From: Lachnospiraceae bacterium | GTDB lineage: Bacteria > Bacillota > Clostridia > Lachnospirales > Lachnospiraceae | Length of the DNA: 42,246 nucleotides | Assembly (NCBI GenBank): GCA_019420465.1 | Contig: JAHZHB010000131.1 | Location: 1-42,246 of the forward strand | Direction of reading: 5' to 3' | Shown here: one piece after another, positions 1 to 8,018 of the stretch | Numbering within the stretch: position 1 is the first letter of the stretch | Layout of the letters: the number at the start of each line of letters is the position of its first letter | Program-made: the position numbers and the translations under genes | Notes under the pieces: generated by a model | What the model saw: only the letters and a program-made list of their open reading frames with translations | Told to the model about the DNA's origin: nothing | Database searches by the model: none

Positions 1-24
1 CTGAAAAATGCAGCAGATACAGAT

Positions 25-84
25 AAAACAGATGGATACTGACAGTGGACGATTCCTGTTCGCGGTCAGTATCCATCTGTTTTT
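25..84. terminator. Bidirectional hairpin terminator
   Basis: A perfect 19-bp inverted repeat has arms at 25-43 and 65-83 around a 21-base loop. The right arm runs into TTTTT on the plus strand, and the left arm gives a T-rich tract on the minus strand. It lies just beyond the stop codon of the minus-strand DUF2284 gene, so it can end that transcript as well as any plus-strand gene left of the window. Confidence 0.75.
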
Positions 85-126
85 GGGTGTCATTCCTGTC
101 AATACTGGTCCGGTTTGACATTCCCA

Positions 127-674
127 TTACGGAAGCAAAAGCCCATTGACAAGCACAAAATGCGGCGGCAGCTTTCCTTCTTCAATCCACTCAAGTTTCA
201 GCCCCATCAGCTTTTCTATCGTCAGTCCGACGTTTCCTCCGAGAGATTCAATCGAGTGACGCAGAGTGTCCGGAAAACGGCAGGGCTTTCCGTCAAGACG
301 ACTGCAATGGCCGTTGCATTTGGGACAGCTTCCACCGGCTGCCAGGGAGATACTTCCCGGGTGATCCTTTTCCATGGCAAAAACTCTCGCAGACAGACCG
401 TCACGGCCTTCGGAAAAAATCTGTTCCATCAGAGGTTTAAGCTCATCTGGTGTATAGGTTTTGTTGAGATAAGCTGGATCTATCGTCAGTTTATGTGCAA
501 ACAGATGCAGTGTTTTGTACTGCTGATCACATCAAAATCATACGGTGGACATGACCAGGAATGGTTATAGTTCGGACAGGACTGACAGGCTTTGTCAAAG
601 GTGGGTACGTCCACATAATTTTCTACATATTCTTTTACCGGGATCTCGGCTTCGTATTGTGAAACGGTATACAT
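127..674 (-). pseudogene. DUF2284 predicted metal-binding protein, frameshifted
   Basis: Two minus-strand frames join to make one DUF2284 protein of about 182 residues. The N-terminal part starts at 674 behind AAGGAGG and carries the family's cysteine cluster CQSCPNYNHSWSCPPYDFD. It runs out of frame at about 522-526, where one base appears to be missing. The next frame then continues QYKTLHLFAHKL and, further on, a second cluster CPKCNGHC...KPCRFP, ending at 127. DUF2284 proteins are small, cysteine-rich and probably bind metal or Fe-S; their biochemical role is not established. The gene is divergent from the fatty-acid operon and ends at a strong terminator. Both halves keep good family sequence, so the break is recent or a base-calling error. 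I see no slippery sequence that would argue for programmed frameshifting. Confidence 0.75.
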
Positions 675-844
675 AAGTAACCTCCTTTTTACAGGTACAG
701 CGGTGTACTGTATTTTTGTTAAATGCGGCAGAGTATACTATACAGGCAGCGTCTGCCTTTCTCCTATAGGGTAACGCAAATCATCGCGCATATCTATAAT
801 TTCCTGAAAAATAAACAAAAAATAAAATATCGAAAATCTTAATA

Positions 845-857
845 TTTGACTATCAAA
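845..857. promoter_or_regulatory. FabT-like operator, upstream copy
   Basis: TTTGACTATCAAA is a 5-3-5 inverted repeat (TTTGA/TCAAA) sitting 4 bp upstream of the -35 box of the fatty-acid operon. It closely resembles the FabT (MarR-family) operator of streptococci and related Firmicutes, whose core is TTTGATTATCAAA. The match is seen in the sequence; regulation by FabT is inferred. Confidence 0.6.
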
Positions 858-861
858 AAGC

Positions 862-890
862 TTGACAGACAAAACGAAAAGGTATATTCT
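862..890 (+). promoter_or_regulatory. Promoter of the fatty-acid operon
   Basis: A perfect -35 box TTGACA lies at 862-867. The -10 region is TATATTCT at 883-890, which can be read as TATATT with a 15-bp spacer or TATTCT with a 17-bp spacer. It stands between two FabT-like palindromes, and the downstream one overlaps the end of the -10 region, so a bound repressor would block polymerase. Confidence 0.65.
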
Positions 891-902
891 TTGATAACCA
901 AA
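890..902. promoter_or_regulatory. FabT-like operator, downstream copy
   Basis: TTTGATAACCAAA is a near-palindrome of the same form as the box at 845. It overlaps the end of the -10 region and the expected transcription start, just ahead of the fabH ribosome site GGAGGG at 910-915. Two copies spaced 45 bp centre to centre would allow cooperative or loop-like repression (inference). Confidence 0.55.
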
Positions 903-922
903 CAAAAAGGAGGGTGTAGGAT

Positions 923-1879
923 ATGACAGCTAAAATCTGTGCAACCGGATCCGCGCTTCCGAAATACCAGATGTCAAACGAAGAATGGACTGCGTATGTG
1001 GAGACCAGCGATACCTGGATTCAGGAGAGAACCGGGATCATAAGCCGGCATATAGCCAAAGATGAAAGCTGTGCCGAGCTGGCGGCTCTGGCGGCAAAGA
1101 AAGCACTTGAAGAAGCCAATATGACAGCAGATATGCTGGATCTCGTGCTTGTCAGTACGATTTCCGGTGAGTCCATACTGCCATGTACGGCATGCGAGGT
1201 GCAGGCGGCAATAGGTGCCGACCGTGCGGTGTGCTTTGATCTGAATGCTGCATGCAGCGGCTTCCTGCTCGCGTATAATACAGCAGTCAGCGGAATCGAA
1301 GCGGGTCTGTATACGACAGCTCTGGTGATCGGCAGCGAATGTATGAGCCATCTGATCAGCTGGAAAGACAAGACGACCTGTATTTTGTTTGGTGATGGGG
1401 CAGGCGCTGTTATCCTGCGTGCAGCCAGCCGGCCGAAATATCTGCCGGCAGTGTATTCTGATGGAAGGAAAAAGGCGGCACTTACGATGAGGAGCCGTCA
1501 TGACGGAGGCCATGATCTTACCGCACCGCAGTATGATCTGCAGATGGACGGTCAGGCTGTCTTTAAATTTGCCGTGAGAAAAGTGCCGGAAGTGATCACG
1601 GAGGTACTGGAAAAGAACGGGAAAAAGACAAAAGAAATCCGGTATTATCTGCTTCATCAGGCAAACCGCAGGATCATAGAAGCTGTAGCAAGACACCTTG
1701 GCGAGCCTGTGGAAAAGTTTCCCATGAATGTAGATCATTGTGGAAACACATCCTCTGCCAGCATCCCCATTTTACTGGACGAGCTTAACCGGGCAGGAAA
1801 GCTGAAACGAGGAGATACCCTTGTTATGGCTGGCTTTGGTGCAGGGCTTACCTGGGGAGCTGCTTTGCTGGAATGGTAG
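923..1879 (+). CDS. fabH: 3-oxoacyl-ACP synthase III (FabH)
   Basis: FabH condenses acetyl-CoA (or another short acyl-CoA) with malonyl-ACP to start each round of cytosolic type II fatty-acid synthesis. The 318-residue length is normal for the family. The catalytic triad is visible: Cys111 in DLNAACSGF, His245 in LLHQANRR and Asn275 in HCGNTSSAS, matching Cys112-His244-Asn274 of the E. coli enzyme. The start ATG follows GGAGGG with good spacing. It is the first gene of the operon, directly behind the promoter with FabT-like boxes, and acpP follows about 100 bp downstream. No transcription factor gene precedes it, unlike the common fabT-fabH order. Confidence 0.96.
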   Translation: MTAKICATGSALPKYQMSNEEWTAYVETSDTWIQERTGIISRHIAKDESCAELAALAAKKALEEANMTADMLDLVLVSTISGESILPCTACEVQAAIGADRAVCFDLNAACSGFLLAYNTAVSGIEAGLYTTALVIGSECMSHLISWKDKTTCILFGDGAGAVILRAASRPKYLPAVYSDGRKKAALTMRSRHDGGHDLTAPQYDLQMDGQAVFKFAVRKVPEVITEVLEKNGKKTKEIRYYLLHQANRRIIEAVARHLGEPVEKFPMNVDHCGNTSSASIPILLDELNRAGKLKRGDTLVMAGFGAGLTWGAALLEW

Positions 1880-1983
1880 TACAGCCTGTGAAGTGTACAG
1901 AAGACGAAAAAGCAAAGCATACGATTTATATGGAAAACAGGTTCCCGACACAAAAAGATAAAGAAAACAGGAGAATAAAAGAT

Positions 1984-2208
1984 ATGGTAGAAAAAATCAT
2001 TGCACTTACAGCAGCACATCTGGGAATTTCTGAGGACGGTATCAGTGCCGCATCCTCCTTCAAAGAGGATCTGGGCGTGGATTCACTGGATCTGTTTGAG
2101 CTGGTTATGGAGCTGGAAGAAGAATTTGGTATTGAGATTCCGTCTGAGGATCTGGAAAATCTGGCAACCGTAGGTGATGTGGCAAAATACATCGAAGATC
2201 ATCAGTAA
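1984..2208 (+). CDS. acpP: Acyl carrier protein
   Basis: ACP carries the growing acyl chain on a phosphopantetheine arm through every step of fatty-acid synthesis. The 74-residue acidic protein has the attachment site Ser34 in GVDSLDLFEL, followed by the usual helix MELEEEFGIEIP. The reading frame is open further upstream, to 1873 (overlapping the end of fabH), but the ATG at 1984 is preceded by AGGAG and gives the standard ACP N-terminus MVEKIIAL, so it is taken as the start. It lies between fabH and fabK, as is common in Firmicute clusters. Confidence 0.94.
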   Translation: MVEKIIALTAAHLGISEDGISAASSFKEDLGVDSLDLFELVMELEEEFGIEIPSEDLENLATVGDVAKYIEDHQ

Positions 2209-2241
2209 GAACGTAAAGAAAAACAGGAAGAGGACAGCATA

Positions 2242-3180
2242 ATGAAAACAGAGATAACGAAACTTCTGGGAATTACATATCCGATCCTGCAGGGCGGTAT
2301 GGCCTGGGTAGCAGAATATCATCTGGCAGCAGGCGTATCAAATGCCGGGGGCCTTGGAATCATCGGTGCGGCAAATGCACCGGCCGACTGGGTCAGAGAC
2401 CAGATCCGTGCGGCGAAACAGCTGACGGACAGACCGTTTGGAGTCAATATCATGCTGATGAGTCCGTATGCAGATGAAGTAGCACGGGTGGTTGCAGAGG
2501 AAAAAGTCAGAGTGGTAACTACAGGCGCAGGAAATCCGGAGAAGTATATGAAGCTCTGGAAGGCGGCGGATGTAAAGGTTATCCCTGTTGTTGCCTCTGT
2601 TGCTCTGGCAAAGCGAATGCAGCGCTGCGGTGCAGATGCTGTGATCGCTGAGGGATGTGAGTCTGGTGGACATGTAGGAGAAAGTACTACCATGACACTG
2701 GTGCCACAGGTGGTGGATGCTGTGGATATCCCGGTGATCGCTGCCGGAGGTATTGCAGATGGCCGCGGTATCGCAGCAGCTTTTATGCTGGGGGCAGAGG
2801 GTGTGCAGATGGGTACCCGGTTCATTACCACACAGGAATGCCAGGTACATGAAAACTATAAAGCACAGATCCTGCGAGCAAAAGATATCGATACGCGTGT
2901 GACCGGCCGCAGCACAGGGCATCCGGTGCGTACCCTCAGAAATGAGATGACGCGTGCTTATCTGGAAAAGGAAAAGTCGGGTGCGTCTTTTGAAGAACTG
3001 GAAGCACTGACGCTTGGCGGACTCCGCCGCGCGGTGCAGGAGGGGGATGTAAAGACAGGCAGCGTCATGGCAGGACAGAGTGCAGGACTGGTGAAGGATA
3101 CCGGAAGCTGTAAGGATGTCATAGAGTCCCTGGTAAAGGAAACCGATATACTGCTGAAAGGAACCGGAAGATATGCATAA
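2242..3180 (+). CDS. fabK: Enoyl-ACP reductase II (FabK, FMN-dependent)
   Basis: FabK reduces trans-2-enoyl-ACP to acyl-ACP with NAD(P)H and bound FMN, replacing FabI. It belongs to the nitronate monooxygenase/2-nitropropane dioxygenase-like TIM-barrel family. The 312-residue protein opens with the family signature YPILQGGMAWVA, has SNAGGLGIIG near residue 33, the EGCESGGHVG loop with His144 (the position known to matter in S. pneumoniae FabK), and a phosphate-binding stretch IAAGGIADGRG near 166. An AGGAAGAGG site precedes the start. The end overlaps fabD by 8 bp, which suggests translational coupling. No fabI is seen in the window. Confidence 0.95.
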   Translation: MKTEITKLLGITYPILQGGMAWVAEYHLAAGVSNAGGLGIIGAANAPADWVRDQIRAAKQLTDRPFGVNIMLMSPYADEVARVVAEEKVRVVTTGAGNPEKYMKLWKAADVKVIPVVASVALAKRMQRCGADAVIAEGCESGGHVGESTTMTLVPQVVDAVDIPVIAAGGIADGRGIAAAFMLGAEGVQMGTRFITTQECQVHENYKAQILRAKDIDTRVTGRSTGHPVRTLRNEMTRAYLEKEKSGASFEELEALTLGGLRRAVQEGDVKTGSVMAGQSAGLVKDTGSCKDVIESLVKETDILLKGTGRYA

Positions 3181-4096
3181 AGTAGCTTTTCTGTATCCCG
3201 GACAGGGCGCACAGTGCTTTGGCATGGGAAAAGATTTTTATGAGAAAAATCCTCTGGCAGCTGAACTGTATGATGAAGCAGGAAAAGTGCTGGGACTGGA
3301 TATGAAAACACTCTGCTTTGAAGAAAATGATAATCTGAATCGCACAGAATACACCCAGACGGCACTGGTAACGACCTGTCTGGCGATGACCCGTGTTCTC
3401 AGGGAAAACGGGATACAGCCGGATGTGACAGCGGGTTTAAGTCTCGGAGAATATGCGGCGATCGCTGTGGCCGGAGGTTTTTCAGAACTGGACGCGATCC
3501 GTCTGGTGCGAAAAAGAGGTATCCTGATGCAGACAGCTGTGCCGGAAGGCTTTGGTGCGATGTGTGCGGTACTTGCGCTGGATGAAAAGGTGATCGAGGA
3601 CGTTCTTGCCGGTATTCCCGATGTGGAGATTGCCAATTATAACTGCCCGGGACAGATCGTGATCACGGGCAGAAAGGAAGCAGTCCGGGAGGCCGCAGAG
3701 CAGTTAAAAGTTGCCGGAGCCAGACGCTGTATGATGCTTAACGTGGACGGAGCATTTCATTCCTCTTTTCTGAAGCCGGCAGCAGAAGAGTTAAGACAGG
3801 CGCTGGAAACTGTAGAGAGCCATACGCTTACGATTCCCTATGTGACCAACGTGACAGCAGAAAAAGTGACAGAACAGGAGAAAATATCTCCCCTGCTTTG
3901 CAGACAGCTGTATTCTCCGGTACGCTTCATGCAGAGTCTGGAATACATGCTGGATGATGGTGTGGACCGCTTTGTGGAGATTGGCCCCGGGCGTACACTG
4001 ACAGGATTTTTACGAAAGATCGACAGGCAGGTAAAGGCATGGAACGTGCAGTCTGTGGCAGATATTGAAAAAGTAAAGGAGGAGCTGTATGGCTGA
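3173..4096 (+). CDS. fabD: Malonyl-CoA:ACP transacylase (FabD)
   Basis: FabD moves malonyl from CoA to ACP, giving the extender unit used by FabH and FabF. The 307-residue protein has the N-terminal oxyanion motif YPGQGAQ, the nucleophile elbow GLSLGEY with Ser90, and the catalytic His196 in GAFHSSF. It overlaps fabK upstream and fabG downstream by 8 bp each, so the three genes are tightly coupled. Length and motifs are normal. Confidence 0.95.
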   Translation: MHKVAFLYPGQGAQCFGMGKDFYEKNPLAAELYDEAGKVLGLDMKTLCFEENDNLNRTEYTQTALVTTCLAMTRVLRENGIQPDVTAGLSLGEYAAIAVAGGFSELDAIRLVRKRGILMQTAVPEGFGAMCAVLALDEKVIEDVLAGIPDVEIANYNCPGQIVITGRKEAVREAAEQLKVAGARRCMMLNVDGAFHSSFLKPAAEELRQALETVESHTLTIPYVTNVTAEKVTEQEKISPLLCRQLYSPVRFMQSLEYMLDDGVDRFVEIGPGRTLTGFLRKIDRQVKAWNVQSVADIEKVKEELYG

Positions 4097-4829
4097 GAAG
4101 AAAACAGCGATCGTTACAGGTGCCAGCCGTGGTATAGGTGCAGCTGTGGCCAGAAAGCTGGCTGCAGACGGTATGCATGTGATCATCAATTACTGTGGAT
4201 CAGAGGAAAAAGCGCTGACGGTAAAAAAGGAAATCGAAGCTTTGGGTGGCAGTGCCGATACATACCGGTGTGACGTGACGGATTTCACACAGTGTGAGCA
4301 ATTTGTGAAAGCTGTGACAGATACCTGCGGCAGGATCGATGTCCTTGTCAATAATGCCGGGATCACCAGAGATGGCCTGCTGATGCGAATGAGTGAAGAG
4401 GATTTTTCACGCGTGCTGGATACCAACCTGAAAGGAACATTTCACATGATGCGCCTGGTATCCCGCCTTATGCTGAAACAAAGAAGCGGCCGTATCGTCA
4501 ATATGGCCTCTGTCGTTGGAATCAGCGGTAATGCAGGACAGGTCAACTATGCGGCATCCAAGGCAGGCGTGATCGGTGCGACAAAATCAGCGGCAAAGGA
4601 GCTGGCATCACGTGGCATTACCGTGAATGCTGTGGCTCCGGGTTTTATTGCGACGGAAATGACAGAGGTACTTTCAGAGAAGAATAAAGAGGCACTCAAA
4701 GCACAGATTCCGCTGGGGCGATTTGGCGAACCGGAGAATGTGGCAGACTGTGTGGCTTTTCTGGTGTCGGATGCCGCTTCGTATATTACCGGTCAGGTCA
4801 TCCAGGTGGATGGCGGCATGTGCATGTAG
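4089..4829 (+). CDS. fabG: 3-oxoacyl-ACP reductase (FabG)
   Basis: FabG reduces 3-oxoacyl-ACP to (R)-3-hydroxyacyl-ACP with NADPH. It is a classical short-chain dehydrogenase of 246 residues. The Rossmann dinucleotide motif TGASRGIG is at 10-17, NNAG at 88-91, and the catalytic residues are Asn113, Ser141, Tyr154 and Lys158 (in NYAASK). The C-terminus GGMCM is typical of FabG. The ribosome site AAGGAGG lies inside the end of fabD. The gene is followed after 13 bp by fabF. Confidence 0.95.
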   Translation: MAEKKTAIVTGASRGIGAAVARKLAADGMHVIINYCGSEEKALTVKKEIEALGGSADTYRCDVTDFTQCEQFVKAVTDTCGRIDVLVNNAGITRDGLLMRMSEEDFSRVLDTNLKGTFHMMRLVSRLMLKQRSGRIVNMASVVGISGNAGQVNYAASKAGVIGATKSAAKELASRGITVNAVAPGFIATEMTEVLSEKNKEALKAQIPLGRFGEPENVADCVAFLVSDAASYITGQVIQVDGGMCM

Positions 4830-4842
4830 GAGGTAAAAACAG

Positions 4843-6081
4843 ATGAAACGACGTGTAGTGATCACCGGACTTGGCGCAGTGACGCCGATCGGCAATACTG
4901 TGGATACATTCTGGGACAGTATCAGAGCCGGACGCATCGGTATCGGCCCCATTACCAGATTTGATACCACAGAGTACAAGGTAAAGCTGGCAGCAGAGGT
5001 CAGAGATTTTGATCCGAAGGACCATATGGATTTTAAATCCGCCCGACGGATGGAAAGATTCTCCCAGTATGCGGTAGCTGCAGCCAGAGAAGCTTTTTCG
5101 GATGCCGCACTTCATATGGAACAGGAAGATCCCTACCGTGCCGGTGTATGTGTGGGTTCCGGTGTCGGCAGTCTTGAAGCTATGGAAAAAAATGCGGCAA
5201 AGGTGCTGGACAATAAGCCGTCGAAGGTACACCCTCTCCTTGTGCCGATGATGATCTCCAATATGGCAGCCGGTAATATTTCCATTCAGCTGGGACTGAT
5301 GGGAAAATGTACCGATGTTGTGACCGCCTGTGCTTCGGGAACACATTGTATCGGAGATGCTTTCCGGGCCATTCAGTACGGTGACGCGGATGTTATGGTA
5401 GCCGGTGGTACAGAAAGCTGTATCTGCGGTACAGGAATAGCCGGCTTTACCAATCTGACTGCCCTGTCAACGGTCGAGGATCCGGAGAAAGCTTCTCTGC
5501 CGTTTGATAAAAAAAGAAGCGGATTCGTACTGGGCGAGGGAGCGGGAATCATTGTTCTCGAGGAATTATCTCATGCCGTAAAACGAGGCGCGCATATTTA
5601 TGCCGAGCTGGTTGGCTATGGTGCAACGGCAGATGCCTACCATATCACATCACCAAAGGAGGACGGAAGCGGTGCGGCAAAAGCCATGGCACTGGCCATG
5701 GAGGAAGCCGGAGTCCGTCCGGAGGAAGTAACCTATATCAACGCACATGGTACAGGGACACATCACAACGATCTGTTTGAGACAAGAGCGATCCATCTGG
5801 CTTTTGGTGAAGCGGCCCGTCATGTACATATCAATTCAACAAAATCCATGACCGGACATCTGCTTGGCGGTGCCGGCGGTGTCGAGGCGGTGGTCTGTGC
5901 AAAAAGTATTGCAGAGGACTTTATCCACCAGACCGTGGGAACAGATGAGCCGGATGAGGGCTGTGATCTTGACTATACGCTGGGAAGTCCTGTGGAAACA
6001 CCGGTGCGATATGCTATGAGCAATTCTCTGGGTTTTGGTGGACACAATGCATCTATTCTTATGAAAAAATACGAAGGATAG
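4843..6081 (+). CDS. fabF: 3-oxoacyl-ACP synthase II (FabF)
   Basis: FabF elongates acyl-ACP by decarboxylative condensation with malonyl-ACP. The 412-residue thiolase-fold enzyme has the full Cys-His-His set: Cys163 in VTACASGTH, His302 in NAHGTGT and His339 in STKSMTGHLLGG. AGGAGG precedes the ATG. In most related clusters the next gene would be accB; here a 65-bp gap leads to fabZ. Confidence 0.95.
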   Translation: MKRRVVITGLGAVTPIGNTVDTFWDSIRAGRIGIGPITRFDTTEYKVKLAAEVRDFDPKDHMDFKSARRMERFSQYAVAAAREAFSDAALHMEQEDPYRAGVCVGSGVGSLEAMEKNAAKVLDNKPSKVHPLLVPMMISNMAAGNISIQLGLMGKCTDVVTACASGTHCIGDAFRAIQYGDADVMVAGGTESCICGTGIAGFTNLTALSTVEDPEKASLPFDKKRSGFVLGEGAGIIVLEELSHAVKRGAHIYAELVGYGATADAYHITSPKEDGSGAAKAMALAMEEAGVRPEEVTYINAHGTGTHHNDLFETRAIHLAFGEAARHVHINSTKSMTGHLLGGAGGVEAVVCAKSIAEDFIHQTVGTDEPDEGCDLDYTLGSPVETPVRYAMSNSLGFGGHNASILMKKYEG

Positions 6082-6107
6082 CATAATAAGCAGAAGAAAG
6101 GGAAATC

Positions 6108-6143
6108 ATGCGGGTTAAAAAAGAATACCTGTATGAACGATAA
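6108..6143 (+). other. 11-codon upstream ORF before fabZ
   Basis: An ATG at 6108 lies behind a good ribosome site (AGAAAGGG at 6095-6102) and encodes MRVKKEYLYER followed by TAA. The stop is only 3 bases before the fabZ start, in the same frame. The fabZ ATG itself has no evident Shine-Dalgarno sequence, so this short ORF may deliver ribosomes to fabZ by reinitiation, or may be an upstream extension closed off by a nonsense change. Its translation is inferred only. Confidence 0.35.
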
Positions 6144-6146
6144 AAT

Positions 6147-6590
6147 ATGAGTGCAGAAAACAGACATTCTCTGAATACAAAGGAAATATGCGAGATTATT
6201 CCTCATAGGCATCCGTTTCTTTTGGTGGATTATATTGAGGATTATGAGCCGGGCGAATACGCTATCGGTTATAAATGTGTGACATACCGGGAGGACTTTT
6301 TTGCCGGACATTTTCCGGGTGAACCGGTGATGCCGGGGGTACTGACCGTGGAAGCACTGGCTCAGACCGGTGCGGTGGCGATTTTAAGTCTGCCGGAAAA
6401 TAAAGGGAAAACAGCATACTTTGGCGGAATTAAAAACTGCCGTTTTAAAGGGAAAATAGTACCGGGAGACAAGGTGCGTCTGGAAACCCGGATCATAAAG
6501 AAAAAAGGACCTCTTGGTATAGGTGAGGCTGTGGCTATGGTCGAAGACAAAGTGGTTGTCAGTGCCGAGTTAAGTTTTATGATCGGATAG
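6147..6590 (+). CDS. fabZ: 3-hydroxyacyl-ACP dehydratase (FabZ)
   Basis: FabZ removes water from 3-hydroxyacyl-ACP to give trans-2-enoyl-ACP, the substrate of FabK. It is a hot-dog-fold protein of 147 residues with IIPHRHPFLLVD near residue 17, the catalytic His55 in AGHFPGEPVMPG and Glu69 in TVEALAQ. The start at 6147 gives a slightly long but acceptable N-terminus. No ribosome site lies directly before it; a short ORF with its own site ends 3 bases upstream. It sits where accB-fabZ would normally be found, but accB is missing. Confidence 0.94.
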   Translation: MSAENRHSLNTKEICEIIPHRHPFLLVDYIEDYEPGEYAIGYKCVTYREDFFAGHFPGEPVMPGVLTVEALAQTGAVAILSLPENKGKTAYFGGIKNCRFKGKIVPGDKVRLETRIIKKKGPLGIGEAVAMVEDKVVVSAELSFMIG

Positions 6591-6652
6591 AGCTGTCCGG
6601 TCTGTGTCTCTCATGCTATGTGGCCGGATACAAAAGAACAGAGGAGTTGAAG

Positions 6653-7999
6653 ATGAAGAAGATTTTGATCGCTAACAGAGGTGAGATCGCGGTGCGGATC
6701 ATCCGTGCCTGCAGGGAAATGGGGATCGCTACGGTCGCTGTCTGCTCAGAGGCGGACAAAAATGCACTGCATGCCAAGCTGGCAGATGAATGTATCTGTA
6801 TCGGTCCGCCACAGGCAGATAAAAGCTATCTGGACATGGAGCGGATCTTAAGCGCCGCCTGTGTGACAGGAGCGGATGCGATCCATCCCGGCTTTGGCTT
6901 TCTGTCGGAAAACAGCCGCTTTGCCTCGCTGTGTGAAAAGTGTCATATTACCTTTATCGGCCCTCCGGCAGATATCATTGACCGGCTGGGGGACAAGCAG
7001 GCCGCCAGAAATACAATGATCGGGGCATCCGTGCCGGTGATCCCCGGTACGAAGGACCCGGTTTACGATGTAAAAACAGGTCTTGCAGAAGCAGAAAAGA
7101 TTGGCTACCCGGTGATGATCAAGGCAGCACTTGGCGGTGGTGGCAAAGGAATGCGGGATGCGAAGAACGAAGCGGAGTTTGAGCAGCAGTTTGTGACAGC
7201 GCAGCAGGAGGCACTAAAAGCGTTTGGTGATGGCACGATGTATATCGAAAAGCTGATCCTGCACCCCCGTCATATTGAATTTCAGATTCTGGCAGATAAA
7301 TACGGGAATGTAGTACATCTGGGAGAGCGTGACTGTTCCATCCAGAGAAATCACCAGAAGCTGATCGAAGAAGCCCCGAGTATCGGTGTCAGCGACAAAC
7401 TCCGGAAAAAAATGGGTGAAGTGGCTGTCCGTGCGGCCAAAGCGGCAGGCTATGAAAATGCGGGGACGATCGAGTTCCTTCTGGATGAAAGCGGTGATTT
7501 TTACTTTATGGAGATGAATACCCGTATTCAGGTTGAGCATCCGGTGACCGAATGGGTAACCGGGATCGATCTGATCAAGGCACAGATCCGCATCGCAGCG
7601 GGAGAAAAGCTGGAAATCACACAGAAGGATATCGAGATCAAAGGTCATGCTATTGAATGCAGAATCAATGCAGAAAATCCGTCCCGGGGCTTTTTACCGT
7701 CTCCGGGAACGATCACAGCACTGCATCTGCCGGGCGGCAAAGGTATCCGTGTGGACAGTGCCATGTACAGTGGCTGTGAGATCCCACCCTATTATGATTC
7801 GATGATCGGCAAGCTGATCGTCTGGGGAAAGACCAGAAACGAAGCAATCCGCAAGATGGAGAGCGCGCTCGGTGAGGTGATCATCGAGGGTGTGGACACA
7901 AACGTGGATTATCAATATGAGATACTGCAGCATCCGGATTTTGTGGAAGGACGTACGGATATTGAGTTTATCGACCGGATCTTCAGAAATGTACAATGA
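6653..7999 (+). CDS. accC: Acetyl-CoA carboxylase, biotin carboxylase subunit (AccC)
   Basis: AccC carboxylates the biotin of BCCP with ATP and bicarbonate, the first half-reaction of acetyl-CoA carboxylase. The 448-residue protein starts MKKILIANRGEIA, has the glycine-rich ATP-grasp loop ALGGGGKGMR, and the active-site stretch EMNTRIQVEHPVTE. An in-frame GTG at 6620 would add 11 residues, but the ATG at 6653 follows GAGGAG at 6641-6646 and matches the family N-terminus, so it is preferred. Its biotin carrier partner AccB is not encoded beside it, so BCCP must come from elsewhere. Confidence 0.95.
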   Translation: MKKILIANRGEIAVRIIRACREMGIATVAVCSEADKNALHAKLADECICIGPPQADKSYLDMERILSAACVTGADAIHPGFGFLSENSRFASLCEKCHITFIGPPADIIDRLGDKQAARNTMIGASVPVIPGTKDPVYDVKTGLAEAEKIGYPVMIKAALGGGGKGMRDAKNEAEFEQQFVTAQQEALKAFGDGTMYIEKLILHPRHIEFQILADKYGNVVHLGERDCSIQRNHQKLIEEAPSIGVSDKLRKKMGEVAVRAAKAAGYENAGTIEFLLDESGDFYFMEMNTRIQVEHPVTEWVTGIDLIKAQIRIAAGEKLEITQKDIEIKGHAIECRINAENPSRGFLPSPGTITALHLPGGKGIRVDSAMYSGCEIPPYYDSMIGKLIVWGKTRNEAIRKMESALGEVIIEGVDTNVDYQYEILQHPDFVEGRTDIEFIDRIFRNVQ

Positions 8000-8018
8000 G
8001 GATAGTATGGGAGTGTAA

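Noticed and set aside
974..1738. Long antisense open frame (254 codons) across fabH
   Set aside because: It lies wholly opposite a strong FabH gene, has no ribosome site, and its translation is rich in Cys, His and Arg without any domain.
1873..1983. Earlier start for the acyl carrier protein, overlapping fabH
   Set aside because: It would add 37 residues that no ACP has; the ATG at 1984 follows AGGAG.
2338..3225. 295-codon minus-strand frame across fabK
   Set aside because: Shadow of the fabK coding frame; composition is unlike a real protein and no start signal is present.
6620..6652. GTG start for accC giving 11 extra residues
   Set aside because: The ATG at 6653 has GAGGAG at proper spacing and matches the AccC N-terminus.
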